Source of the DNA: JBCDCB01 sp039182735
Lineage (GTDB): Bacteria; Planctomycetota; Phycisphaerae; Phycisphaerales; UBA1924
Assembly (NCBI GenBank): GCA_039182735.1
Contig: JBCDCB010000015.1
Location: 1-60,122, forward strand
Length of the DNA stretch: 60,122 nt
Reading direction: 5' to 3'
The notes under the pieces were generated by a model. That model did not search any database, had not been told where the DNA came from, and was given only the letters and a program-made list of their open reading frames with translations. The translations under genes were made by a program, and so were the position numbers. Below, in pieces: positions 33,198 through 40,674 of this stretch (the stretch's first letter is position 1; each line of letters starts with the position of its first letter).

Positions 33198-34577
33198 ATG
33201 TCAGCACCGACCGAACGCACCGACATCAAGATCCAGCGCGAGCGCGCCGTCCTCGCCGCCGTCCACCTCCCCGAGTCACGCTTCGACCCGCGCGACCCGC
33301 TGGGCGAACTCCGCGCACTCGCCGAGACCGCCGGCACGCGCGTCGTCGGCGAGGTCACGCAGAACCGCGATCGACCCGAAGCCGGCACCTACATGGGCAA
33401 GGGCAAGATCGAAGAGCTCAAGGGCATGTGCGAGGAGCTCAACGCCGGCGTCGTCATCTTCGACCACGAGCTCTCGCCCAAGCAGATCGGTTCGATCGAG
33501 GAGATCGTCGGGCGCAAGGTCCTCGACCGCTCCGAACTGATCCTCGACATCTTCGCGTCGCGCGCCACCACCAAGCAGGCACGCCTCCAGGTCGAGATCG
33601 CCCAACTCGAATACACCTACCCACGCCTCCGCGCCATGTGGGATCACCTCGAACGCATCGTCGGTTCCGGCGGTATCGGGGGCGTCGGCACGCGCGGCCC
33701 CGGCGAACAACAGCTCGAAATCGACCGGCGCATCGTCCAGCGTCGAAAGGCCATGCTCAAACGTGAACTCGAAGAGGTCCAGGCCCGCAAAACACGCGAG
33801 GTCCGCTCACGCAACGCCAGCCACTTCACCGTCGGGCTCGTCGGCTACACCAACGCCGGCAAGTCCACCCTCTTCAACGTCCTCACCGAGGGCGGCGCCT
33901 ACGCCAACGACCAACTCTTTGCCACACTCCTCACACGCACGCGCGAGTGGCGCCTCTCCGCTGGCGACGCCCGCGGCATGGAGGTCATGCTCTCCGACAC
34001 CGTCGGGTTCATCCGCAGCCTGCCGCACCACCTCGTCGGCTCATTCCGCGCGACGCTCGAAGAGGCCACGCACGCCGATCTGTTGCTGCTCGTGCTCGAC
34101 GTCTCCGACCCCAACGCCGACCTCGCCTACGAGACCGTCACCGACACCCTCAACGACATCTTCGAAGACACGCGCCGGATCGAAGAGCGCGCCTGCTTCG
34201 AGTGGACACCCCCCGAGACCCTGCTCCTGCTGAACAAGGTCGATCTGCTGCGCGACAACGCCTCGCTGCTCGTCTGGGAACGACGCGATCCCGACGCCAT
34301 CCCCATCAGCGCCGCGCGACCCGACGAGCCCTGGCGCGCCGAGCTCGAAGCGCGCGTCCGCCAAGCCGCGCGCGGCACGATCGAAGAATGGGCCATCACA
34401 CTCCCCATGTCCGACGGCAAAGCGGTCCACAACGCCGAGCAGTGGGGCGAGGTCCTCGATCGAGCCTACGACAACGGCTCCGTCACGCTCCGCGCACGCC
34501 TCGGCGAGCGCGATGTCGCTCGCTTGCGCGCGCTCAGCCGCGAACTGCACGCCGAGCGCGTCCACGCGGGCGCCTGA
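33198..34577 (+). CDS. hflX: GTPase HflX
   Basis: A 459-residue HflX, a ribosome-associated GTPase that can split stalled or hibernating ribosomes. The N-terminal HflX domain contains TQNRDRPEAGTYMGKGKIEE, then a helical linker, GSGGIGGVGTRGPGEQQLE, and the GTPase domain with G1 GYTNAGKSTL, G3 DTVGF and G4 NKVDL. The ATG is close to the conserved start; 126 bases of intergenic DNA separate it from the divergent S41 protease gene and likely hold two promoters. Confidence 0.96.
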   Translation: MSAPTERTDIKIQRERAVLAAVHLPESRFDPRDPLGELRALAETAGTRVVGEVTQNRDRPEAGTYMGKGKIEELKGMCEELNAGVVIFDHELSPKQIGSIEEIVGRKVLDRSELILDIFASRATTKQARLQVEIAQLEYTYPRLRAMWDHLERIVGSGGIGGVGTRGPGEQQLEIDRRIVQRRKAMLKRELEEVQARKTREVRSRNASHFTVGLVGYTNAGKSTLFNVLTEGGAYANDQLFATLLTRTREWRLSAGDARGMEVMLSDTVGFIRSLPHHLVGSFRATLEEATHADLLLLVLDVSDPNADLAYETVTDTLNDIFEDTRRIEERACFEWTPPETLLLLNKVDLLRDNASLLVWERRDPDAIPISAARPDEPWRAELEARVRQAARGTIEEWAITLPMSDGKAVHNAEQWGEVLDRAYDNGSVTLRARLGERDVARLRALSRELHAERVHAGA

Positions 34578-34593
34578 CACGCGCACAAGAAAG

Positions 34594-34616
34594 GCCCCGG
34601 GCGTGCGCCTCGGGGC
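34594..34616 (-). terminator. stem-loop terminator of the Cys-motif gene
   Basis: An 8-bp stem around a 7-base loop (GCCCCGGG paired with CCTCGGGGC, one G-U). On the minus strand it is followed by CTTTCTT, giving a terminator for the gene at 34648. On the plus strand there is no T-run, so termination of hflX here is weaker. Confidence 0.6.
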
Positions 34617-34647
34617 GTGTCGGATGAACTGGTGATTCGGGTGGGTG

Positions 34648-34860
34648 TCAGCCCGCCTTGCGCGCCGGGGTAAACCCGTCGCAGCCGCTGATCGGCGTGA
34701 CTTTGAGATCGCGTGAGGCGTTGTCAGGGTGCCCACAGGGCTCGACAAGGTCGCCCGGGCCCTCGCCGTTGATGCGGATCTGCACGATCGCGGGCTCGTC
34801 GGCCTTCTCGCCGCCGAAGTGTTCGCAGAGTCCGCACTGTCCATCTGTCAGCTTGAGCAT
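34648..34860 (-). CDS. small Cys-motif protein, 70 aa
   Basis: A 70-residue soluble protein beginning MLKLTDGQCGLCEHFG, with two further Cys in VEPCGHP and SGCDGF. The pattern suggests a single zinc or iron site. I do not recognise the family. The ATG at 34860 has an excellent AAGGAG ribosome site, so the protein is probably abundant. A terminator hairpin lies just after its stop. It is alone between hflX (convergent) and a 358-base non-coding region. Confidence 0.7.
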   Translation of the reverse strand: MLKLTDGQCGLCEHFGGEKADEPAIVQIRINGEGPGDLVEPCGHPDNASRDLKVTPISGCDGFTPARKAG

Positions 34861-35218
34861 GGATGGCTCCTTCCGTACCGTGTGTCTGAGGAGAGTTTTC
34901 CACACAGCGCGGGCGTTGTCGCGTGAGACCCGGTTTCACTTGGCAACTGCGCCTGAGTCTCAGAAACTCCAATTTCTCGGGCGGATCACCGAATTTAGGG
35001 CCTGCCGATAATCGCTTGTCACAGCGTGGCTTACGAACGGATGCCGAGCGGGTGCGTCCGTTGGCCATCGGCTTCTAGGACATATGAGTTTGCACCCGCC
35101 TGATTTGGTATCAATCTCCGATCATCGGGCGGTACGGAAACGTGCCGCGCCGTGTGAAGGATGAGAAGAGGCGTCCCGCTGCCACGGGGCGATCCGCAAC
35201 CCGAAGGATGAGAGAAGC
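34861..35218. other. 358-base intergenic region
   Basis: No gene seen. It lies between the divergent Cys-motif gene and the PEP-CTERM gene at 35219 and should carry both promoters. The stretch around 34,950-35,010 is noticeably AT-richer than the genes. GAAGGATGAGA occurs twice (about 35,156 and 35,205), the second copy serving as the ribosome site of the next gene. Confidence 0.5.
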
Positions 35219-35932
35219 ATGTCTGCCAACATGTCCGCTGCTGTTGTCTCGGCCCTGACGCTCGCCGCCGGCTCTGCCTCCGGAGCACTCCTCGACTTCG
35301 AGGAATTCGCCAACGGCGAGCAGGTCTTCGCCTCGATGGGCGTCACCATCAGCGATGGCGGCGTCGGCCCCGGGCTCGGACCCGCTGCCTTCGATTCGAC
35401 CCCAGGCGGGCCGAACGCGGGCGGCAGCGACACCGACCTCCTCGTGGGGCTCGGGAACGTCCTGATCGTCCAGAACGACGCCTTCTCCGCCCAGACCACG
35501 CCGGGCACCTTCGATGAGCCCAACGACGAAGAGGGCGGCGGACAGATCGACTTCGACTTCGCCTCGCCCCAGCAGATGCTCAGCATCGACATGGTGGACA
35601 TCAACTCGAACGGGCCCGCCTGGGTCCGCCTCTTCGACTCCCAGGGCGAGTCACGCGTCTACTTCGTCCCGCTCAACTGGACGTTCGATGTGCTCAGCCA
35701 GCCCATGGGCTGGGACACCCTCGACCTCACCTCCACCTCGCCGCAGCTCGGCGAGGGCGGAACCTCGACCACCGTCACCGAGACCTCCGGCTTCGATCCG
35801 CTCGACGTCGTCCGCCTCGAAGTCGAGTTCGACGGCTCCGCGGGGCTCGACAACCTGAGCTTCATCCCCGCCCCGGGGACCGTGGCGATGCTCGGCGGGC
35901 TGGCGCTGATCGCCCGCCGTCGCCGCGCCTGA
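35219..35932 (+). CDS. PEP-CTERM-type exported protein
   Basis: A 237-residue secreted protein. It has an N-terminal signal peptide ending GSASGALL, a beta-rich, Asp/Gly-rich body without a recognised catalytic motif, and a C-terminal sorting signal: IPAPGTVAMLGGLALIARRR, that is PxPG, a hydrophobic stretch and an Arg-rich tail. In PEP-CTERM systems an exosortase cleaves at this motif and the protein is anchored or released at the cell surface. A GGATGAGAGAAG site precedes the ATG. Two more proteins in this window (47898, 51157) share the C-terminal layout. Confidence 0.8.
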   Translation: MSANMSAAVVSALTLAAGSASGALLDFEEFANGEQVFASMGVTISDGGVGPGLGPAAFDSTPGGPNAGGSDTDLLVGLGNVLIVQNDAFSAQTTPGTFDEPNDEEGGGQIDFDFASPQQMLSIDMVDINSNGPAWVRLFDSQGESRVYFVPLNWTFDVLSQPMGWDTLDLTSTSPQLGEGGTSTTVTETSGFDPLDVVRLEVEFDGSAGLDNLSFIPAPGTVAMLGGLALIARRRRA

Positions 35933-36034
35933 TGCCCAACCCGCTTGCGCTCCGCGATGGCGCGGGCTCCGTTGGTGGACATCACGCGTTTGAGCGCGGA
36001 TACTTCGCTCTGCCGGCGTGCGACTGCGCCGCGC

Positions 36035-36107
36035 GCCACCTTAGCTCAGTTGGTAGAGCGACGCTTTCGTAAAGCGTAGGTCGTGGGTTCAAGTCCCACA
36101 GGTGGCT
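36035..36107 (+). tRNA. tRNA-Thr (anticodon CGT)
   Basis: A complete tRNA: acceptor GCCACCT paired with AGGTGGC, discriminator T, D-arm TTAGCTCAGTTGGTAGAGC, anticodon stem ACGCT/AGCGT around TTCGTAA (anticodon CGT), and T-arm GTGGG-TTCAAGT-CCCAC. CCA is not encoded. No integrase or element lies next to it. Confidence 0.96.
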
Positions 36108-36120
36108 TTGCGTGCCGCGC

Positions 36121-37026
36121 TCAGCCCGTGATGTCGCGCAGCGCTGCTTCAAGATCCGCGAACTCGAACTCGAACCCATCGTCGAGCAACCGCGTCGGCA
36201 CGCAGTACCTGCCGTACAGCGCCAGCTCAGGATCCGTCCGCAGCACGAGCGGCGCGCCGATCCGAACCATCCATCCCATCGCGGGCAGCCCGATCGGCAT
36301 CCCCATCACCGTCCGGAGTGTGCGCATGAACGCTGCGTTCGTCACCGGGTTGGGCGACGTCGCGAGGTACGCGCCCCGCATGCCCTCGTCTTCGATCGCA
36401 CGGCGGAAAATCGCGTTCATATCGCGGTGGTGGATCCAGCTCATGCCCTGCCGACCACTCCCCACGGTGCCGCCAAGACCGAGCCTGGTGATTTTCGCGA
36501 GGCGCGCGAGCGCTCCACCGCCGGGACCGACGACGAAGCTCGTCCGCAGCACGACCCGGCGCACGTGCTCCGGGCACGACTCCTCACACGCACGTTCCCA
36601 CGCCACGCCCACGGTTGGCGCGAGCCCGAATCCGAAGGCGCTCGATTCATCGCAGATCGCGTCGGGCGGATCGCCGTAGATGTGCGCCGTGGACATCTGC
36701 ACCCACACGCCGGGCGTGTTCGTGACACGCTGCAACGCATCGCCGAGCACCCGGGTGGACTCGACGCGGGATCGCAGGATCTCGTCGCAGTGATCGGGCG
36801 TCTTGACGCAATCGACCGTCCGCCCTGTCAGGTTCACGAGCGCCCGCGCGCCGTCGAGGTGCCCGACCCAATCGCCGAGGGTGCGCGCATCCCAGCGTGC
36901 GCTGCCCGGGGCGTCGGCGGTTCGCGAAAGCACGATCGTGTCGTATCCCGCCGAACGCAGCGACTCGACGAGCAGCGAGCCAAGAAAGCCCGACCCGCCC
37001 GCGATGACTACTCGTCCGTTGTCCAT
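36121..37026 (-). CDS. NAD-dependent epimerase/dehydratase family protein (TIGR01777 type)
   Basis: A 301-residue protein with an N-terminal Rossmann motif, IAGGSGFLGSLLVESL, and the segments NLTGRTVDC, STAHIYGDPP and WIHHRDM that characterise the TIGR01777/SDR39U1 branch of extended SDRs (YfcH-like). Biochemical role is unknown even in the family. The ATG at 37026 is directly at the fold; upstream reading is not coding. It is divergent from the potassium-channel gene and convergent with the tRNA-Thr gene. Confidence 0.85.
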   Translation of the reverse strand: MDNGRVVIAGGSGFLGSLLVESLRSAGYDTIVLSRTADAPGSARWDARTLGDWVGHLDGARALVNLTGRTVDCVKTPDHCDEILRSRVESTRVLGDALQRVTNTPGVWVQMSTAHIYGDPPDAICDESSAFGFGLAPTVGVAWERACEESCPEHVRRVVLRTSFVVGPGGGALARLAKITRLGLGGTVGSGRQGMSWIHHRDMNAIFRRAIEDEGMRGAYLATSPNPVTNAAFMRTLRTVMGMPIGLPAMGWMVRIGAPLVLRTDPELALYGRYCVPTRLLDDGFEFEFADLEAALRDITG

Positions 37027-37090
37027 GCGTCCATGGTATTCGCCTGTTAAGCGCGCACAAAGATCGTATACGCTCTGCGCGGAGCGCCCC

Positions 37091-37780
37091 ATGTCACCAT
37101 TCAAGCGAGACGACGACGCGAACTGGCAGATCGACCAGACCCGTGCCGCCGGCTCGCTGCTCGGCGCCCTCGTCGCCATCCAGCTCGGCGCCCCGATCGT
37201 GGACACACTCCCGGGGCTCAATCAGCTCGTCGGCAACATCATCGTCTCGGTGACCTATGTCGCGGTGCTCGCGACCTCCACGTGGGTGCTCGCCGAGCGG
37301 AAGGCGTCGCAGTGGATCGCCGTGCTGCTCTGCGCACCGCCCGTGGTGCTGATCGTGCTCGAGTACCTCGCGATGCACAACAACGCCGACCTCTTCATCG
37401 GCATCTCGATCCTGCCCGTTGTCGCGATGGCGTGGTGGCGAATCATGAGCCACCTGCTGCGCGGGCGCGCGGTCACTGTTGCGAGCCTCATCGGCACCGC
37501 CGCCGGCTTCCTGCTGATGTCCAACCTGTGGGCCGGGCTCTACGCGCTGGTCATGCTCGACAACCCCGGCGCGATCCACTCCGCTGACGGTAGCGACACC
37601 AACTTCAACGACCTCATCTACTTCAGCATGGTCACGCAGACAACGCTTGGCTACGGCGATGTCGTGCCGATCTCCCGCCTGGCACGCGCGCTCGCGTCGC
37701 TGCAGGCCTTCGCCGGGCTCTTCTTTATGGGTGTGATCGTCGCGCGCTTCGCTGGGCGACTCGCGATCGACGACTCTTGA
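37091..37780 (+). CDS. two-pore-helix type potassium channel protein (Ion_trans_2)
   Basis: A 229-residue membrane protein with about five or six hydrophobic segments. Near the C-terminus the pore helix and selectivity filter read VTQTTLGYGDVVPIS, the TxGYGD filter of K-selective channels, followed by the last helix. No cytosolic RCK/TrkA domain is fused, unlike many bacterial channels. It is most likely an inner-membrane K+ conductance. It is convergent with the fasciclin gene. Confidence 0.88.
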   Translation: MSPFKRDDDANWQIDQTRAAGSLLGALVAIQLGAPIVDTLPGLNQLVGNIIVSVTYVAVLATSTWVLAERKASQWIAVLLCAPPVVLIVLEYLAMHNNADLFIGISILPVVAMAWWRIMSHLLRGRAVTVASLIGTAAGFLLMSNLWAGLYALVMLDNPGAIHSADGSDTNFNDLIYFSMVTQTTLGYGDVVPISRLARALASLQAFAGLFFMGVIVARFAGRLAIDDS

Positions 37781-37782
37781 AT

Positions 37783-37816
37783 CCGTCCGCAGGGCGCTCT
37801 CGCGCCGCAGGGACGG
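37783..37816. terminator. stem-loop between convergent channel and fasciclin genes
   Basis: Outer arms CCGTCC/GGACGG, a symmetric internal loop, and an inner stem GGCGC/GCGCC around TCTC. It can fold on both strands. No T-run, so termination may be factor-dependent. Confidence 0.45.
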
Positions 37817-37831
37817 GTCACGTGGTTCGGT

Positions 37832-38683
37832 TCACGCGTCGGGCTGTGCGTTCTCGGCCTGAGCCGTGCGCGACATCGACTCGCCGAGGCTCAGGAACGT
37901 GCGGTCGAGCGCTCGGCGGAGCGCCCACGCCGCGTTGGTCGGGCTCGTGTGCCGGTCCCGCGCGGTGCGGAGTGCGCCGGCCAGTTCTCGCGTGGCGTCC
38001 TGCGGGATCGCCTCGCTGCCCAGTTCGAGCAGCGCTTCCGCCGCGACCTCATAGACCGCCGCGCACGCCGTCGGCGAGCCGTCGTTGAAGAGCGGCGCGC
38101 CGCGTTCGATCGCCAGCGCGATGAGTTCCCGGCAGCGCTCCGCGGGCGACACGGAGATCTGCGATTCGATCGCCGACAGATCCGGGATGAGCACCTCGTC
38201 GATCACGTGGATCACACCGTTGCTCGCGTTGATGTCCACCGCGCGCACGCCGGCGCTGCCGACCTCGATCGACCCGTTCGTGAACCCGAAGGCCACGGGT
38301 TGTTCGAGAAGCGTCGTGCGCGCTCCGGGCTGCACGATGTCACTCGAAGTCAAACGCTCGGGCACCACGTGGTACGCGAGGATCGCACGCAGCTTCGGGC
38401 GGTTCGACGGACGCAGCAGGTCGGTGATCGCATCGTCACCGAGCCGCTCGAACGCGGCATCCGTCGGCGCGAAGACGGTGAACGGTCCCTCGCCGCGCAG
38501 CGCATCGGTGAGCCCCGCCGCCTCGACCGCCGCGAGCAGTGTCTCGAACGATCCCGCGCTCTTGGCAACATCGACGATGTCGCCGCCGCGCGCTCGCTGC
38601 GCGCTGGCCGGCTCGACGAATCCGAGTACGAAAACTGAAACGAGTGCAGCGATCGCGGCGCACACTGTCCGAGCGGTCTTCAT
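37832..38683 (-). CDS. secreted fasciclin-domain protein
   Basis: A 283-residue exported protein. The signal peptide ends ASAQ (about residue 29). Residues 34-155 form a FAS1 fasciclin domain with the H1 block FTVFAPTDAAFERL and the H2 block LAYHVVPERL. FAS1 domains mediate adhesion or binding to surfaces and polysaccharides. About 120 residues follow, Ala/Arg-rich and mostly helical, ending in a Gln/Asn-rich tail; I recognise nothing there. The ATG at 38683 follows AGGGGAT. Confidence 0.88.
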   Translation of the reverse strand: MKTARTVCAAIAALVSVFVLGFVEPASAQRARGGDIVDVAKSAGSFETLLAAVEAAGLTDALRGEGPFTVFAPTDAAFERLGDDAITDLLRPSNRPKLRAILAYHVVPERLTSSDIVQPGARTTLLEQPVAFGFTNGSIEVGSAGVRAVDINASNGVIHVIDEVLIPDLSAIESQISVSPAERCRELIALAIERGAPLFNDGSPTACAAVYEVAAEALLELGSEAIPQDATRELAGALRTARDRHTSPTNAAWALRRALDRTFLSLGESMSRTAQAENAQPDA

Positions 38684-38806
38684 GCCGATCCCCTTGCGGT
38701 TGGGTTGTCGCCGGGCGTCGGTCACCCGGTCACGCGTGCGACTTCGTCGCTCGTCGAACGACGGATGCAGCGGCCTCAGCAGTCACCCCGCGTATGCGCC
38801 CCGGTT

Positions 38807-40018
38807 TCAGGCAGGATCGGTCTCCAGCCCCTTGATCAGTTCCGGGTCGAGTTTCTGGACCTTCGCCCGGCGTGTGCGCCGGCGCTTATCCGGCACGAGT
38901 TCTCGCATCGATTCCAGCTTGCCGTAGCAGAGCAGGCGGTCGTGCGCTTCGAGCTCGCGCGCGCCGCGTGGGTTCGAGAAGACCGATGTCCCGCGCGAAA
39001 GCGTCAGCACCACGATGTCGCGATCCCACAGCCCGAACGATTCCAGCGTGCGCCCGACGAAGGGCGAGTCCTCCGGGATGTGCAGCTCCGCGACGCCCCA
39101 CCCCGTGCTCACCGTCAGGCGCTGGCGCACGTCGATCTCCGGGAAGTTCACCCGGCTCGCGATGAAGTCGATCACCGCGCCGGCAACGTCCAGGCCCGTC
39201 GCCTCCTCGATCCCTTTCAGGCCGGGCGATGAGTTCACTTCCATCACCTGCGGCCCGTCGTGCGCTTCGAGCATGTCCACGCCCGCGACGCGCAGGCCCA
39301 TGATCTGCGCGGAGCGCACCGCCGTTTGTTCGTATTCGGGCGGGAGCTCGACCCGCTCCGCCTTCCCGCCGCGGTGAACGTTGCTGCGAAACTCCTGCCC
39401 CTGTGCCACACGCCGCATCGCCGCGACCACCCGGTCGCCCACCACGAACGCGCGGATATCTTTGCCCCGGCTCTCGGCGACGAACTTCTGCACCAGCACG
39501 TTCTGGCGCGCACCGTGCAGCGTCTCGATGATCGCCTCCGCGACCTTCGTGGACTCCGCCAGGATCACGCCGACTCCCTGCGTGCCCTCGAGCAGCTTGA
39601 TCACCACCGGCGCGCCGCCGACCCGTTCGATCGCCGGCAAAATGTCCTTGCGATCCCGCACGTACGCCGTATGCGGGATCCCGATGTCGTGGCGGCTGAG
39701 GATCTGCAGCGCGCGCAGCTTGTCGCGCGAGTTCGAGATCCCGTTCGCGGTGTTGGGCGTGTAAACGTCCAGTTGTTCAAATTGGCGCACGACCGCCGTG
39801 CCGTAGTACGTGATCGATGCGCCGATACGAGGCAGGATCGCGTCGTAATCGCTCAGACGCTTGCCGCGGAAAAAGATGTCCGGATCGCCGTGCTCGAGGT
39901 CGATCGCGAAGCGCAGCGTATCGAGCACCTTCACCGCGTGCCCGCGCTGCTGCGCCGCTTGCTTGAGACGCGCGCTGCTGTAGCAGCGGGGGGATCTCGA
40001 GAGGATCGCGAGTTTCAT
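38807..40018 (-). CDS. rimK: RimK-type ATP-grasp ligase with C-terminal TrkA-C (RCK_C) domain
   Basis: A 403-residue protein. Residues 1-290 follow RimK, the ATP-grasp ligase that adds glutamates to ribosomal protein S6: MKLAILSRSPRCYSSARL, the nucleotide loop VVIKLLEGTQGVGVIL and the metal-binding MEVNSSPGLKGIE. E. coli RimK is 300 residues. Here residues 305-372 add a TrkA-C/RCK_C-like domain, VAELHIPEDSPFVGRTLESF to EAHDRLLCYG, a fold known for ligand sensing in K+ and other transporters. The start overlaps the RimB-like gene by four bases (ATGA). The substrate (S6) is inferred from family. Confidence 0.9.
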   Translation of the reverse strand: MKLAILSRSPRCYSSARLKQAAQQRGHAVKVLDTLRFAIDLEHGDPDIFFRGKRLSDYDAILPRIGASITYYGTAVVRQFEQLDVYTPNTANGISNSRDKLRALQILSRHDIGIPHTAYVRDRKDILPAIERVGGAPVVIKLLEGTQGVGVILAESTKVAEAIIETLHGARQNVLVQKFVAESRGKDIRAFVVGDRVVAAMRRVAQGQEFRSNVHRGGKAERVELPPEYEQTAVRSAQIMGLRVAGVDMLEAHDGPQVMEVNSSPGLKGIEEATGLDVAGAVIDFIASRVNFPEIDVRQRLTVSTGWGVAELHIPEDSPFVGRTLESFGLWDRDIVVLTLSRGTSVFSNPRGARELEAHDRLLCYGKLESMRELVPDKRRRTRRAKVQKLDPELIKGLETDPA

Positions 40019-40482
40019 GATCCGCCGCCCTTCGCCTTCCGGCGCTTCCGCTCCGACACCACGAACTCGCGCGACGGATCCACCGACCACATGCCCGCCA
40101 GCGCACTCCGCCCGATCAGCATGCGGCAGCGCATCCCGCGACGCGACACCAGGCTGACCTCGATCTCCCGCTCCACGCCGCCCATGACCAGGCGCGTCTT
40201 CACGACGCGGCGTTCCTGCGCCACGCCCGACGAGGGCTTGATGACCGCCTCGCGCTCCACGGGCCACGCATCGACCCACGTCGTGCGCCTTTTCGGTCGC
40301 TCGCGCGTCACCACCTCGAAGTGCAGGTGCCCGTCCGCCGCCACCTCGACCTTCGACACGTGGATCGCGCTGGTCTGCGCGCCGGTGTCGATCTTCGCGA
40401 TGAGCGACGGCACGCCCCAGTCCGGGAGCGAGACGCGCTCCTTCCATCCCACCGTGATGAGCGAGCCGGGTTCGTCGGGCAT
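40015..40482 (-). CDS. rimB: RimB-like retropepsin-type protease (COG4067 family)
   Basis: A 155-residue protein of the COG4067 group, annotated as ATP-dependent zinc protease but related to retropepsins. The active-site motif is KIDTGAQTSAIH with Asp32-Thr33-Gly34. In Pseudomonas, the RimB protease of the rim operon acts on the poly-glutamate modification made by RimK. Here it overlaps rimK by four bases, the same pairing. I chose the ATG at 40482 since upstream residues are Arg-rich and not conserved-looking. Identity with RimB is a family-level inference. Confidence 0.82.
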   Translation of the reverse strand: MPDEPGSLITVGWKERVSLPDWGVPSLIAKIDTGAQTSAIHVSKVEVAADGHLHFEVVTRERPKRRTTWVDAWPVEREAVIKPSSGVAQERRVVKTRLVMGGVEREIEVSLVSRRGMRCRMLIGRSALAGMWSVDPSREFVVSERKRRKAKGGGS

Positions 40483-40674
40483 CGAACGGATCCTCCTGCG
40501 AGCGAGAGCGCCCGCCCGCAATGTAGCCGCACGGGCCCCTCTCGGACCTGCCCAGTTTCACAACTCGTTCGAGAACGGCGCACGCTTGTTCTTCGCGGAA
40601 CCCGGAGGCGTGACACGCAACGAACCCGACCTACGCTCTGATGCACACCCGGCCTTCGGATCTGGAGACGAGAG

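Noticed and set aside
35982..36179. A 65-residue frame across tRNA-Thr
   Set aside because: The protein is antisense of the tRNA; the cloverleaf is complete.
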